A DNA stretch of 64,000 bases from Kumtagia yinganensis (GCF_040081985.1 NZ_JBEBMH010000016.1:70857-134856); one strand, 5' to 3'; positions 25,809 through 35,541 are shown, numbered from the stretch's first letter. Notes: generated from the sequence alone by a model not told the origin. Made by a program: numbers and translations.

Positions 25809-26444
25809 ATGATACCGAAGGCAGTCTACTGGGACATGGACGGCACGCTGATCGACAGCGAGCCGCTGCATGAGGAGGCGCTGGTGGTGGCGCTGCGTGG
25901 GCTCGGCATCGCGCCGCCGCCCGACTTGCACGAGCGCGTGCTGGGGGTCGCCGCCTATCCGGTCTACGAGATGCTGCGCGACGAGTTCGGTCTGGACCTG
26001 CCCTTCGACGAGTGGATCGTCCACAAATACGCGCACTATCTGCGCGAGGCGCCACGGCTGAAGCCGCGCCCGGGTGCTTTGGAAATTTTTCGCGACTTGA
26101 AGGCACGCGGCGTCGAACAAGGCGTCGTGTCGAATTCCGACCGCCTCATCGTCGACGCCAATTTGCGGGCGCTCGACATCCATGAGGCTGGTATGCGCAC
26201 CGTCTCACGCAACGACGTACGCAACGGCAAGCCCGACCCGGAACCCTATCTGCGCGCCGCGTGGCTGACCGGCATCGACCCGGCCGACAGCGTCGTCATG
26301 GAAGACAGCCGGCCCGGCGCGACCGCCGGGCTTGCTGCCGGCATGCGCACCGTCTTCTGGCCGGAAGCGCCGCAATCCGGGCCGGCGGGCGCGCTCAACG
26401 CCGACAGCGCGCAGGCGGTGCGTGCCTATTTGGGACTCAAGTAG
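25809..26444 (+). CDS. HAD-superfamily hydrolase (phosphatase, polyol cluster)
   Basis: A 211-residue HAD hydrolase with the nucleophile motif WDMDGTLIDSEPLHEEAL at residues 8-25, motif II in GVVSNSDRLI, and the Lys/acidic motifs NGKPDPEPYL and SVVMEDSRPGA. It belongs to the beta-phosphoglucomutase-like group that dephosphorylates sugar phosphates. The start at 25809 is chosen because the family motif begins within ten residues. It is divergent from the SorC regulator, an arrangement seen in smo clusters. It is the second HAD phosphatase of this region. Confidence 0.87.
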   Translation: MIPKAVYWDMDGTLIDSEPLHEEALVVALRGLGIAPPPDLHERVLGVAAYPVYEMLRDEFGLDLPFDEWIVHKYAHYLREAPRLKPRPGALEIFRDLKARGVEQGVVSNSDRLIVDANLRALDIHEAGMRTVSRNDVRNGKPDPEPYLRAAWLTGIDPADSVVMEDSRPGATAGLAAGMRTVFWPEAPQSGPAGALNADSAQAVRAYLGLK

Positions 26445-26486
26445 AGTTTGCCGCTTGGTGGCCCGCGCCGCCCAATGGCAAGCGCA

Positions 26487-27254
26487 TTAGTTCCGATACG
26501 CCGGCTCCTGCTCGTCGAGGATCGCCTTCAGTTCCGAAAGATGCCGGTCGGCCTGGCCGGGATAGTCGTCCATTTCGTCCGCCACCTTTTCGGCCACGGC
26601 GTCGGACAGGGTGCGCAGCGGCCGGCCGGTCCACAGCGCCTTGATGTAGGTCTCGGCCGCGCGCTCGAAATAGAACATGCGGTTGAACGCCTCGGCGACC
26701 GTGTTGCCGATAACCAAAATGCCGTGGTTGCCCATGATCATGATCTGCGTCTTCGGATCGGCCAGCAGTTGCGAACAGCGCTCGCCCTCCTCCTCGAAGG
26801 CCAGCCCGCCATAATGCGCGTCCACCACCTGGCGCTTGAAAAACATTGCCGAATTCTGGTCGATCGGCGGCAGCAGCGAATCCGCCAGCGACGCCAGCAC
26901 CGTGGCGTGGATCGAATGCACATGCATGACGCAGCGCGCATGCGGCACGTTGCGATGCACCGAGCCGTGCAAGCCCCAAGCCGTTGGGTCCGGCGCGCCC
27001 GGACGGTTCATCGTCTCCGGATCGTTGGCGTCGATCAAAAGCAGGTCGCTCGCCTTGACCCGCGAAAAATGCATCTGGTTCGGGTTCATCAGGAACTGCG
27101 TGCCGTCGTCATTGACGGCCAACGAAAAATGATTGGCCACCGCCTCGTGCATGTTGAGCCGCGCCGTCCAGCGGAAGGCGCAGGCAAGGTCGACGCGCTC
27201 TTCGTGGAAGGGGAGGTTGGTCAGGGGTTCCCGCTGGAGTCGCGCTACGCTCAT
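26487..27254 (-). CDS. Class II aldolase/adducin-family protein
   Basis: A 255-residue protein of the class II aldolase fold. The Zn ligands appear as MHVHSIHATVLAS near residues 117-129, and a third His lies in IMGNHGILVIGNTVAEAF near 178. MNPNQMHFSRVKASDLLLID is typical of the family's substrate loop. Members include fuculose- and ribulose-phosphate aldolases/epimerases as well as many of unknown substrate. It is convergent with the HAD gene and lies 72 bp upstream of the ureG stop on the same strand, so a link to urease is not implied. Confidence 0.85.
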   Translation of the reverse strand: MSVARLQREPLTNLPFHEERVDLACAFRWTARLNMHEAVANHFSLAVNDDGTQFLMNPNQMHFSRVKASDLLLIDANDPETMNRPGAPDPTAWGLHGSVHRNVPHARCVMHVHSIHATVLASLADSLLPPIDQNSAMFFKRQVVDAHYGGLAFEEEGERCSQLLADPKTQIMIMGNHGILVIGNTVAEAFNRMFYFERAAETYIKALWTGRPLRTLSDAVAEKVADEMDDYPGQADRHLSELKAILDEQEPAYRN

Positions 27255-27326
27255 GGCAAATCCGTTCCTTGTTCAGGCCAAGAGTGAACCGGGACGAGCG
27301 ACGCTGCAATCGCAAAGGCGGCGTGG

Positions 27327-27965
27327 TCAGGCAGATTTGCGCTCCTGCCCCATCCTCAGCCCGCCCTGCTCGACGATGAACTCGACCACCTCGCCCAATC
27401 CCTTGCCGCGCGACAGGTCGGTGAAGCCGAAGGGCCGGCGGCCGCGCATTTTTCCGGCGTCGCGCTCCATCACGTCGAGGTTGACGTTGACGTAAGGCGC
27501 GAGGTCGCTCTTGTTGATGACCAGAAAATCCGAGCGTGTGATGCCGGGGCCGCCCTTGCGCGGGATTTCCTCGCCCTGGCAGACCGAGATGACGTAGAGC
27601 GTCAGATCGGCGAGGTCGGGCGAGAAGGTGGCGGCCAGATTGTCGCCGCCGGACTCGATGAAGATCACGTCGAGGTCAGGGAATTTTTTGTTCATCTCGG
27701 CGACGGCTGCGAGGTTGATCGAAGCGTCCTCGCGGATCGCGGTGTGCGGACAACCGCCGGTCTCGACGCCCATGATGCGCTCTTCCGGCAGCGCCTGAAG
27801 CCGCGCCAGGATCATGGCGTCTTCCTTGGTGTAGATGTCGTTGGTGACGACCGCGATGGAAAATTCGTCGCGCATCGCCTTGCAGAGCTTTTCGGTCAGC
27901 GTCGTCTTGCCCGAGCCGACCGGCCCGCCGATGCCGACACGAAGGGGTCCGTTTTGAGATTTCAT
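27327..27965 (-). CDS. ureG: Urease accessory GTPase UreG
   Basis: A 212-residue SIMIBI-class GTPase that drives nickel delivery to apo-urease. The P-loop GIGGPVGSGKTTL lies at residues 11-23, the metal-binding GGCPHTAIREDAS (Cys-Pro-His) near 67-79, SGGDNLAATFSP near 100 and the guanine-specificity NKSDLAP near 152. The start overlaps the stop of the upstream 165-residue gene by ATGA. It is the last gene of the urease locus. No nickel transporter is visible in the window. Confidence 0.97.
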   Translation of the reverse strand: MKSQNGPLRVGIGGPVGSGKTTLTEKLCKAMRDEFSIAVVTNDIYTKEDAMILARLQALPEERIMGVETGGCPHTAIREDASINLAAVAEMNKKFPDLDVIFIESGGDNLAATFSPDLADLTLYVISVCQGEEIPRKGGPGITRSDFLVINKSDLAPYVNVNLDVMERDAGKMRGRRPFGFTDLSRGKGLGEVVEFIVEQGGLRMGQERKSA

Positions 27966-28459
27966 AAGCGCAAACCTGTGACCGAGAGAGTCTCGACCTC
28001 TCTCAAAGAGGCCCTTACTCCAAGTTGAAAGACGTTATCGCCTATCCAAAAATTCCAACCCGGCTCTGTGCCATCATCATCCCCGGACCATGCAGTGAGG
28101 ACTGATCCGTCCGAGAACGAAAGCTGCAACGTCTCTCGGCTTCCTCGCAGAGAAACGGCAATGGTTGTCTTGCCAACAACTCGCCCGATCTCCTTTGCGA
28201 TCCGACGCGAATTGTCGGACCAACGCAAAACGTAACCGCTCCTACCGCGTATTTCCCAACAGGCGGACATCAAGAAGAAATCGCATCTGGCACGACGATA
28301 GTAACCTCCGCCGCGCTTGGAGCGGCGCCGATGCGGAGTGGTTTCGCCTAATCCGATGTTGACCGTCGCCCCGATAGAATGCCCAACGACCGTAACGGTT
28401 CGCGGAAAGTTGCGCGAGAACGCACTGACGAGACCCAAGCGCTCTCCGGTTGCCTTCAT
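27962..28459 (-). CDS. Uncharacterised protein encoded between ureF and ureG
   Basis: A 165-residue protein I do not recognise with confidence. It starts at an ATG that overlaps the ureF stop (ATGA) and its TGA overlaps the ureG start (ATGA), so all three genes should be translationally coupled. Residues 1-50 contain FPRTVTVVGHSIGATVNIGL and a basic stretch RRRSKRGGGYYRR; residues 60-150 look beta-rich (YVLRWSDNSRRI, TLQLSFSDGSVLTAW and PGWNFWIGDNVFQLG). The C-terminal pattern is reminiscent of small DUF6188-like domains, which is weak evidence. UreF and UreG ends are both intact, so it is an inserted extra gene. Codon use is less GC-rich than its neighbours. Confidence 0.7.
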   Translation of the reverse strand: MKATGERLGLVSAFSRNFPRTVTVVGHSIGATVNIGLGETTPHRRRSKRGGGYYRRARCDFFLMSACWEIRGRSGYVLRWSDNSRRIAKEIGRVVGKTTIAVSLRGSRETLQLSFSDGSVLTAWSGDDDGTEPGWNFWIGDNVFQLGVRASLREVETLSVTGLRL

Positions 28460-29127
28460 GACCGGAACAGCCTCGAATATTGCGTCTCGTGCCGCATGGC
28501 GGCGATGTCCGAGATAACAGCGCAGGCGCCGAGATCGTCGAGCGAGGAATTCTCCGCGCAGGCGGCGACGTCCAAGACCGTCGACTCCAGCCCGGCAATC
28601 AGCGCCACCGCGCCCTGTTGGCCGGTGACGCCGAGCCTGATGCCGGCCTGCACAAGATTGGTGGCGAAGGCTTGCAGGAAGGCGCCGAGCGCGTCGCCGA
28701 GCGGAACGCCATGCGCACCGGCCATCGCGCCAACGGCGACGCAATAGGCGCAATCGTCCGGCAGCGTCGACAGGCTCGCGGCGGGCCAGGCCTCGGCGGC
28801 CTTGAGGAAGGCCGCGCCCTGCAGCGTCGATTCCATATGGCGCTCGCGCGAACCCGCGAGCGCGGCCGCCAGATCGGTAACCTCGCGGAGGTTGCCGCTC
28901 GCGCGCGCGCTCCGCCAGGCCTCCGCGAAAAGCACCGCGTCGTTCCAGCCAGAACCGCGCCGCAGCAGCGTCTCCAGCCAGTCGCTGAGATCGTCGGCGT
29001 CGGCGACCAGCCCGTCCTCGACGGCGCGCTCCAGGCCGTGGCTGTAACTGAAAGAACCGACCGGGAAGGCCGGCGACAGCCAAAAGAGCAGTTTGAGGAG
29101 CGCCTTGCCGCCGGCGGCTTCAGGCAT
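28456..29127 (-). CDS. ureF: Urease accessory protein UreF
   Basis: A 223-residue all-helical accessory protein that, with UreD and UreG, forms the urease activation complex and gates GTPase activity. Family motifs include WLSPAFPVGSFSYSHGLERA (residues 13-32), NDAVLFAEAWR and the conserved C-terminal ISDIAAMRHETQYSRLFRS. The start at 29127 is used; the open codons upstream only mirror the His-rich tail of UreE in another frame. The gene overlaps ureE by 8 bp at its start and the 165-residue gene at its end. Confidence 0.95.
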   Translation of the reverse strand: MPEAAGGKALLKLLFWLSPAFPVGSFSYSHGLERAVEDGLVADADDLSDWLETLLRRGSGWNDAVLFAEAWRSARASGNLREVTDLAAALAGSRERHMESTLQGAAFLKAAEAWPAASLSTLPDDCAYCVAVGAMAGAHGVPLGDALGAFLQAFATNLVQAGIRLGVTGQQGAVALIAGLESTVLDVAACAENSSLDDLGACAVISDIAAMRHETQYSRLFRS

Positions 29128-29791
29128 GGTTGTGTCCGTAGTGCGGGTCGCCGGGGCGGCGTCCGAAACGATCGAGTTCGCCGTGCTTATGACCGCCGTG
29201 GCCATGGTGATGATCATGTGCGTGATGATCGTGGTGGCCATGATCGTGGTCGTGGTCATGGTGGTGATCATGATCGTCGTGGTCATGGCGATGGTGTTCA
29301 TGATCATGACCGTGATCGTGGCCGCTGGAATAGGCGCCGCGCACCGGCTCGAAGGGGGCCAGCACCTCGTTCACGGTCGCCCCCAGCCCTTCGAGCATTT
29401 TTTTGATGACATAGTCGCGCAGGATGAAAATGCGGTCGGGGCGGATCGCCGCGGCCAGATGCCGGTTGCCGATGTGCCAGGCGAGTTCGGCCAAATGCAC
29501 GGTGTCGCGCGGCACGATCTCGTAAATCTCCTCGTCGGCCGCGGCGATCTCGACATGGCGTCCGTCGTCGAGCACCAGCCTGTCGCCAGCGGCAAGCTGC
29601 GCCGGCTCGGCGAGGTCGACGAAGACGCGATCGCCGCCGGTCAGGGCCAGCACCTTTCGGCGCAGATGCCTTTCGTCATGCGGCAGCGTGATCGTGCCCG
29701 CGAGCGTCGCCTGGCCGGACGTCATGCCGGCGCGTTCCACCGATCCGGCGCGCGGGAATTTGGTGAAGTCGGTGGTGATATTGAGCTTCAT
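29120..29791 (-). CDS. ureE: Urease nickel-chaperone UreE with long His-rich tail
   Basis: A 223-residue nickel metallochaperone. The N-terminal peptide-binding domain (LAGTITLPHDERHLRRK) and C-terminal metal domain (VDLAEPAQLAAGDRLVLDDG and WHIGNRHLAAAI) are typical. The last roughly 65 residues are almost entirely His and Asp/Glu (pattern HDH, HDHEHH, HDHDHGHH), longer than many rhizobial UreE tails, and would bind several Ni ions or act as a store. On the DNA this appears as a run of ATG/GTG-like triplets on the plus strand near 29170-29330. GAGGAG precedes the ATG. Confidence 0.95.
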   Translation of the reverse strand: MKLNITTDFTKFPRAGSVERAGMTSGQATLAGTITLPHDERHLRRKVLALTGGDRVFVDLAEPAQLAAGDRLVLDDGRHVEIAAADEEIYEIVPRDTVHLAELAWHIGNRHLAAAIRPDRIFILRDYVIKKMLEGLGATVNEVLAPFEPVRGAYSSGHDHGHDHEHHRHDHDDHDHHHDHDHDHGHHDHHAHDHHHGHGGHKHGELDRFGRRPGDPHYGHNHA

Positions 29792-29801
29792 GGTCCGCTC
29801 C

Positions 29802-30107
29802 TCAGAGGGTTTCGACCTTGTCGGGATGGATGATTTCGACCTTGCGCGCCGCCAGATGCGGGGTGCTCGCCTCGCGCCAAGCGACCAGATGCGGCTCTTG
29901 CGAATGCGCGGTCAAGTCCTCGCGGGTTTTCCAGCGTTCGACGAAAACCAGCGTGTCCGGATCGGTCGCGCTGACGAACAGATCGTAGGAGATGCAGCCC
30001 TTCTCCTTGCGCGTGCCTTCGATGCAGGCCAAGGCCGGCCCGCGTAGAGCCTCCATCGACCCAGGCTTGATGGTCAGCGTCGCCAGCACATAGATCGGTT
30101 CGGTCAA
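29802..30107 (-). CDS. Antibiotic biosynthesis monooxygenase (ABM)-domain protein
   Basis: A 101-residue ferredoxin-like fold protein of the ABM family: YVLATLTIKPGSMEALRGPA at the start, KEKGCISYDLFVSATDPDTL in the middle and FVERWKTREDLTAHSQEPHL near residues 55-74. Such proteins are small quinol monooxygenases or heme/redox-related enzymes; the substrate is unknown. The start is a TTG with AGGGAA upstream. It lies only 10 bp upstream of ureE, so it is likely co-transcribed with the urease accessory genes although it has no known role in urease. Confidence 0.8.
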   Translation of the reverse strand: MTEPIYVLATLTIKPGSMEALRGPALACIEGTRKEKGCISYDLFVSATDPDTLVFVERWKTREDLTAHSQEPHLVAWREASTPHLAARKVEIIHPDKVETL

Positions 30108-30145
30108 TTTGCAATTCCCTTGTTAGCTGCTGCCAAGCCTTGCGG

Positions 30146-30742
30146 TCACGCGATCGTGTCGAACAGCCGCCATATCCAGGAGGCCTGATAGAGGAGGGCA
30201 AAAGCCACGAAGGCGCGGTGGAAGGTCTTGTTGGCGGTCACGATAGCAGTCAGGCAGAGAATGACAAAGAGCGGCGTGCGGATCAGATATTCGTTGCCGA
30301 ACTGGGCGAAATGCTGTTCGCCCTTCAGCAGCGTGTCGATCACGTCGAGCAGGTAGGTGACGGCGAGCAGGCCGAAAAACCAGGCGCGCTTCGACAGGAA
30401 ATAATCCTCGTAGCCCTTGTAGTCGTGCATGCTGTCGGGGAACAGCAGCGCACACAGCAGGAACAGGATCACCGCGTAGCCGATGATGAACAGGTAGATG
30501 CCGAAGGTCCAGAGCGGGATCTGGTAGAGGCCGAACTGCCACCACCAGAAATGCACCAGCATCAGAAGCAGCGACGCGACCCAGGCCAGATGCACGGCAT
30601 AAAGCTTGTACTGACCGGGATGCTGGATGATGCGCGCCACCCCGGACAGAAGCCGCGTCACGCCCAGCCCGACCACCATGCCCATGACGATGCGGATGTG
30701 GGTGAATTCCTGCGCCGCGATGGCGGCTTGGTCGGCGGCCAT
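30146..30742 (-). CDS. Integral membrane protein of unknown function
   Basis: A 198-residue protein with about five or six transmembrane helices: GMVVGLGVTRLLSGVARII, LAWVASLLLMLVHFWWW, GIYLFIIGYAVILFLLCALL, AWFFGLLAVTYLLDVID, and two shorter ones in the last 50 residues. It begins with a soluble stretch (MAADQAAIAAQEFTHIRI). It does not resemble the known urea or nickel permeases (UreI, HupE/UreJ, UT). Its start overlaps the stop of the upstream DUF29 gene (TGATG). Transport is only a guess. Confidence 0.75.
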   Translation of the reverse strand: MAADQAAIAAQEFTHIRIVMGMVVGLGVTRLLSGVARIIQHPGQYKLYAVHLAWVASLLLMLVHFWWWQFGLYQIPLWTFGIYLFIIGYAVILFLLCALLFPDSMHDYKGYEDYFLSKRAWFFGLLAVTYLLDVIDTLLKGEQHFAQFGNEYLIRTPLFVILCLTAIVTANKTFHRAFVAFALLYQASWIWRLFDTIA

Positions 30743-31230
30743 CAGTCGCCGCGCAATTCATCGGGCGACCAAGGCCGTCCCGGCATGAAGCGGAAATTCA
30801 ACGCTTCGACAACGGAAAACGGGACTTCTTCGGGGAAGGTCGAGGTTGGCAAACCGGTTTCGATGGCGACCCTCTCGCGAGCCGAATTGTACTCGTCCTG
30901 CAGTGCTTGACCCGGAAACTCTGCCAAGCTCGGGCTCATCTCCAAAGTCCCTTCGATGAAGGTTCTTTGCTCGCTAACACCGGACTGCCAGCTGTGACAG
31001 CGAAGATCTGGCTGAAACTCCCATTTCAAAAGAAGCTTCAGCAGAGTTTCGAGCCGATCTCTGATGTCTCGTCTCTCGCGACGCCCGACGCTCTCGATTT
31101 CCTCAGCGAGATTTTCCCAATCGATGGCTTCAAAGGATCGCCTTCGAAGCTTTGCGCCCTGCTCTTGTGTCCAGACATAAAAGTCGCGCTCGTAGAGCCT
31201 GTCTTCCAACTTTTGTTGTTCGGCCGCCAC
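30742..31230 (-). CDS. DUF29-family protein (downstream copy)
   Basis: A 162-residue DUF29 protein. The family core is clear: LYERDFYVWTQEQGAKLRRR, then IDWENLAEEIESVGRRERRD and LLKLLLKWEFQPDLRCHSW, with QDEYNSARERVAIETGLP near the end. DUF29 proteins are small, helical and of unknown function, often in multi-copy and near mobile DNA. The GTG at 31230 overlaps the TAG of the second DUF29 gene (TAGTG), so I prefer it over the ATG at 31287. It follows its paralogue and precedes the membrane-protein gene with a TGATG overlap. Confidence 0.82.
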   Translation of the reverse strand: MAAEQQKLEDRLYERDFYVWTQEQGAKLRRRSFEAIDWENLAEEIESVGRRERRDIRDRLETLLKLLLKWEFQPDLRCHSWQSGVSEQRTFIEGTLEMSPSLAEFPGQALQDEYNSARERVAIETGLPTSTFPEEVPFSVVEALNFRFMPGRPWSPDELRGD

Positions 31231-31691
31231 TACCGATTTTCCGGAAAGAAAGAGCTGTCGAGCACCTGCTGGATGGTGAACGGACATACCTCCGGGAAGA
31301 GAGCGCGCGGCAAACCCGTCTCGCCAGACGCTTTCAGCCTAGCTGAGATGTATTCGTCGGCGAGGACGCTGGCCGGATGGGCCTTTAAGCTCGGGCTTTT
31401 CGTCAGCCGACCCAACAAGCGGGAACGCTGCTCGACAATCGAGCCTTCCCAGCTACCCGTGCGCCCCTCTGGCTGGTACTTCCACTTGAGGAGATGAACC
31501 AACAGGACGTTGAGCCTGCTTTCGATTTCGTCTTCCTGGCTCCGCCCCAAACTCTCGATCTCCTCTGCGAGATTCTCGCGGTCGAGCACATCGAGACGGC
31601 CAGCCCGCAACAGCGCGCCTTGTTCGACGCACCATCGAGCGTAGTCCGCCTCATAGGGCGTCAGTTGCGATTTCCACAGATGTCTATTCAT
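31230..31691 (-). CDS. DUF29-family protein (upstream copy)
   Basis: A 153-residue paralogue of the next gene, sharing the order YEADYARWCVEQGALLR, LDRENLAEEIESLGRSQEDE and LLVHLLKWKYQPEGRTGSW. Identity with the neighbour is partial, so this is an old tandem duplication or two independent arrivals. The ATG at 31691 is used; the upstream open codons have no similarity. It lies 139 bp downstream of ureC. Function unknown. Confidence 0.82.
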   Translation of the reverse strand: MNRHLWKSQLTPYEADYARWCVEQGALLRAGRLDVLDRENLAEEIESLGRSQEDEIESRLNVLLVHLLKWKYQPEGRTGSWEGSIVEQRSRLLGRLTKSPSLKAHPASVLADEYISARLKASGETGLPRALFPEVCPFTIQQVLDSSFFPENR

Positions 31692-31830
31692 GCCCGCAAT
31701 CATGCACCCGTTGCAAGTTGATGCCAAGTCTACCGTAGCTTGATGCTTAGCATCGGTGCCGTCGCGTTGAACATCGCAGGCTATGCAAGTTGACAAACCG
31801 CATGCGGTTTGGCTGACGGAATTCCGCTCG

Positions 31831-33543
<1,713 letters not shown>

Positions 33544-33555
33544 GGCGGTTCCTTG

Positions 33556-33906
33556 TCAGTGACTCTTGCCGTCGTATTTGGTCGGCGTGACCGCGTCGGG
33601 GTCGACGCCGTCGAGGCAGCGGATGTTCAGCGCGACCATTTTCGTGCCGTCCGGGCGGCTCGCCCGCGAGAACGACTGGATGCCGCAGACCTTGCAGAAG
33701 AAGTGATGGATGACATGCTTGTTGAACAGATATTCGGTCAGGCTGTCCTCGCCGGAGTTGAGCGTGAACTCGCTTTCCGGCGTGAAGGCCAGAATGCTGC
33801 CCAGCCTTCCGCAGCGCGAGCAGTTGCAGGCAACCGTGCTCGACAAATCGGCATTGGCGGCGAACCGCACCGCGCCGCACTGGCATCCGCCTTCATAGGC
33901 CTGCAT
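33556..33906 (-). CDS. GFA-family (CENP-V/Gfa-like) zinc protein
   Basis: A 116-residue zinc protein of the glutathione-dependent formaldehyde-activating (Gfa)/CENP-V fold. It has the Cys pairs GGCQCGAVRF (residues 7-16), CNCSRCGRLGSI (near 28-39) and HHFFCKVCGIQSF (near 70-82). Members include S-hydroxymethylglutathione synthase-like proteins, but most have unknown substrates. It is 12 bp upstream of ureC and would be co-transcribed with it. Confidence 0.85.
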   Translation of the reverse strand: MQAYEGGCQCGAVRFAANADLSSTVACNCSRCGRLGSILAFTPESEFTLNSGEDSLTEYLFNKHVIHHFFCKVCGIQSFSRASRPDGTKMVALNIRCLDGVDPDAVTPTKYDGKSH

Positions 33907-34183
33907 CGTTTTCTCCCTGGTTTCTGTTGTTCGGGCCGGAATACTGTCCTTCGCCCCCTTGGAAATGGGCGAATTTGCCGATCGGGAGCCGCCGGGCCGC
34001 GCAATCGGGAATACCTGTGGAGAGCGGCCGGCCAGGCGCCCGCGCTTCCGCGGCGCCCCTCATTCCCGACACGAAATAACCACGGAACGACCCCATCGGC
34101 GGCGGCTTCTGACCCCATTCGGCGTGTGGGGTGGCGGTGTTGCCCCAACATGATCGCCCGACAACCGATGGAAGGAAAAATCC

Positions 34184-34543
34184 ATGCGCATGATCACGAT
34201 TCTGGCAGCGGCCGCCACGCTCGGCTTTGCCGTGGCCGCCAACGCGCAAGCGCCCGCCCAGGCTCCGGCGACGGCGCCCGAAGCCCCGGCCACAGGGCCG
34301 ACGACAATCCAGAGCGTCAACATCGTCGACATGACCGAACTGCCCGAAGCCACGCAGAAGCAGGTCAACGACGTGGTGGCAAAGGCCGGCGACGCAGACC
34401 TCCAGCAACTGCGGACCACGATCGACGCCAATCCAAAGATCAAGTCGGCGCTGGAGGCCAAGGGCCTCACCTCGGCGCAAGTCATCGCAGCCAGCATGAG
34501 TTCCGAAGGCGCGCTGACCCTGGTCACCAAGAAGGCCGGCTGA
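34184..34543 (+). CDS. Small secreted protein of unknown function
   Basis: A 119-residue protein with a signal peptide (MRMITILAAAATLGFAVAAN, cleavage after NAQ). An Ala/Pro-rich linker (APAQAPATAPEAPATGPT) follows, and then a helical part with ELPEATQKQVNDVVAKAGDA and KIKSALEAKGLTSAQVIAAS. I do not know the family. It lies on the plus strand between ureB and ureC, opposite to the urease genes, and so breaks the urease locus into two transcription units. Confidence 0.72.
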   Translation: MRMITILAAAATLGFAVAANAQAPAQAPATAPEAPATGPTTIQSVNIVDMTELPEATQKQVNDVVAKAGDADLQQLRTTIDANPKIKSALEAKGLTSAQVIAASMSSEGALTLVTKKAG

Positions 34544-34702
34544 CGGCTTGCACGGGCCGGCCATCCTCACGTTCCGCCCGCCGGCGCCGCGTTCGACCGA
34601 GAGCCTGGCTCCGGCAGGCAGCCGCCGACAAACAGCACAATGCCGGGAACCTCCGCGCGGGATCGGCCGTTGCTTCCCTTTGTCCCTCACATGGAACGAG
34701 CA

Positions 34703-35194
34703 ATGACGACCACCATGGCGCCGGATAGCAAATGGCTGAATACCCTGGCGGCGGCCGCCCTTGTGTCGGCGGCGCTGCCAGCCATGGCGGCGTTCGCGCA
34801 AGGAACGAAAAGCCAGGAAGCGGTCGACGCCATCATCGGCTCGGAAGTCCGCCAGGAAGAGACCAGCGCCGAGGCGGTTCCGGACAAGGTGCTTTCGGCC
34901 ATCGACAAGACTGCCGAAAGCACCAAGGCTGTGCGGACCGCCTCCAAGCTCGACCAGGTCGATATCGTCTTCCTGACGGATTCGGCCAAGACCGAGGGCG
35001 GCCCGCCGCCGGCCATCGAGGCCAAGGTGGAGGAGCATAGAAAAGAAATCGAGCAGCTTCGCGACGAGATCGAAGGCAATGCGATGCTCTATCACGCGCT
35101 CGATTCGCGGCAGGTGCTGGTCGAGGACGTGCTGGCCGTGTCGTTCGACAAGGCGAATGTCGTCATCTACGCGGCCGCCAAGCCGCCCGGCTGA
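34703..35194 (+). CDS. Secreted protein of unknown function
   Basis: A 163-residue protein with a likely signal sequence: after MTTTMAPDSKWLN comes TLAAAALVSAALPAMAAFAQ. The mature part is mostly helical and acidic (EAVDAIIGSEVRQEETSAEA, KVLSAIDKTAESTKAVRTAS), then a beta-like LDQVDIVFLTD and a short coiled coil EAKVEEHRKEIEQLRDEIEG. No family recognised. GAACGAG precedes the chosen ATG; ATGs at 34691 and 34715 are alternatives. It is the partner of the preceding plus-strand gene and is convergent with ureB. Confidence 0.7.
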   Translation: MTTTMAPDSKWLNTLAAAALVSAALPAMAAFAQGTKSQEAVDAIIGSEVRQEETSAEAVPDKVLSAIDKTAESTKAVRTASKLDQVDIVFLTDSAKTEGGPPPAIEAKVEEHRKEIEQLRDEIEGNAMLYHALDSRQVLVEDVLAVSFDKANVVIYAAAKPPG

Positions 35195-35217
35195 CCGATG
35201 TCCGGCGGGCACGCTCC

Positions 35218-35523
35218 TCACAGCTTGCCCATCACCTTCTGCTGAAAACCAAAAACCTCGCGCTTGCCGCCGAGCGCCACCAGCGTCACGTCGCGTTCCT
35301 GGCCCGGCTCGAAGCGCACCGCCGTGCCGGCGGCGATGTCGAGGCGCATGCCGCGCGCCTTGTCGCGATCGAAGCGCAGTGCCCCGTTGGTTTCGAAGAA
35401 GTGGTAGTGGCTGCCGACCTGGATCGGACGGTCGCCGGTGTTGGCGACCTTGAGCGTCACCGTCGCGGCGCCCTTGTTCAGTTCGATGTCGCCAAGGGCG
35501 GTGATCACTTCGCCGGGTATCAT
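35218..35523 (-). CDS. ureB: Urease beta subunit UreB
   Basis: A 101-residue structural subunit of urease. It shows MIPGEVITALGDIELN, VANTGDRPIQVGSHYHFFET and the C-terminal GGKREVFGFQQKVMG, all characteristic of UreB. GGAGACGAG precedes the ATG. It follows DUF1272 by 18 bp and ends the upstream half (ureD-ureA-ureB) of the locus. ureC is 1.7 kb further on, beyond two genes on the other strand. Confidence 0.97.
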   Translation of the reverse strand: MIPGEVITALGDIELNKGAATVTLKVANTGDRPIQVGSHYHFFETNGALRFDRDKARGMRLDIAAGTAVRFEPGQERDVTLVALGGKREVFGFQQKVMGKL

Positions 35524-35541
35524 CTCGTCTCCTTCGGTCGC

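Noticed and set aside
27962..29083. A 373-codon frame covering the ureF shadow and the 165-residue gene
   Set aside because: Only the last 165 codons, from the ATG overlapping the ureF stop, are supported; the first part is antisense-like low-complexity translation in the wrong frame of ureF.
29170..29330. Tandem ATGATC/GTGATC-like run that looks like a microsatellite or a Met/Val-rich membrane protein
   Set aside because: It is the coding sequence of the His/Asp-rich tail of UreE read on the other strand.
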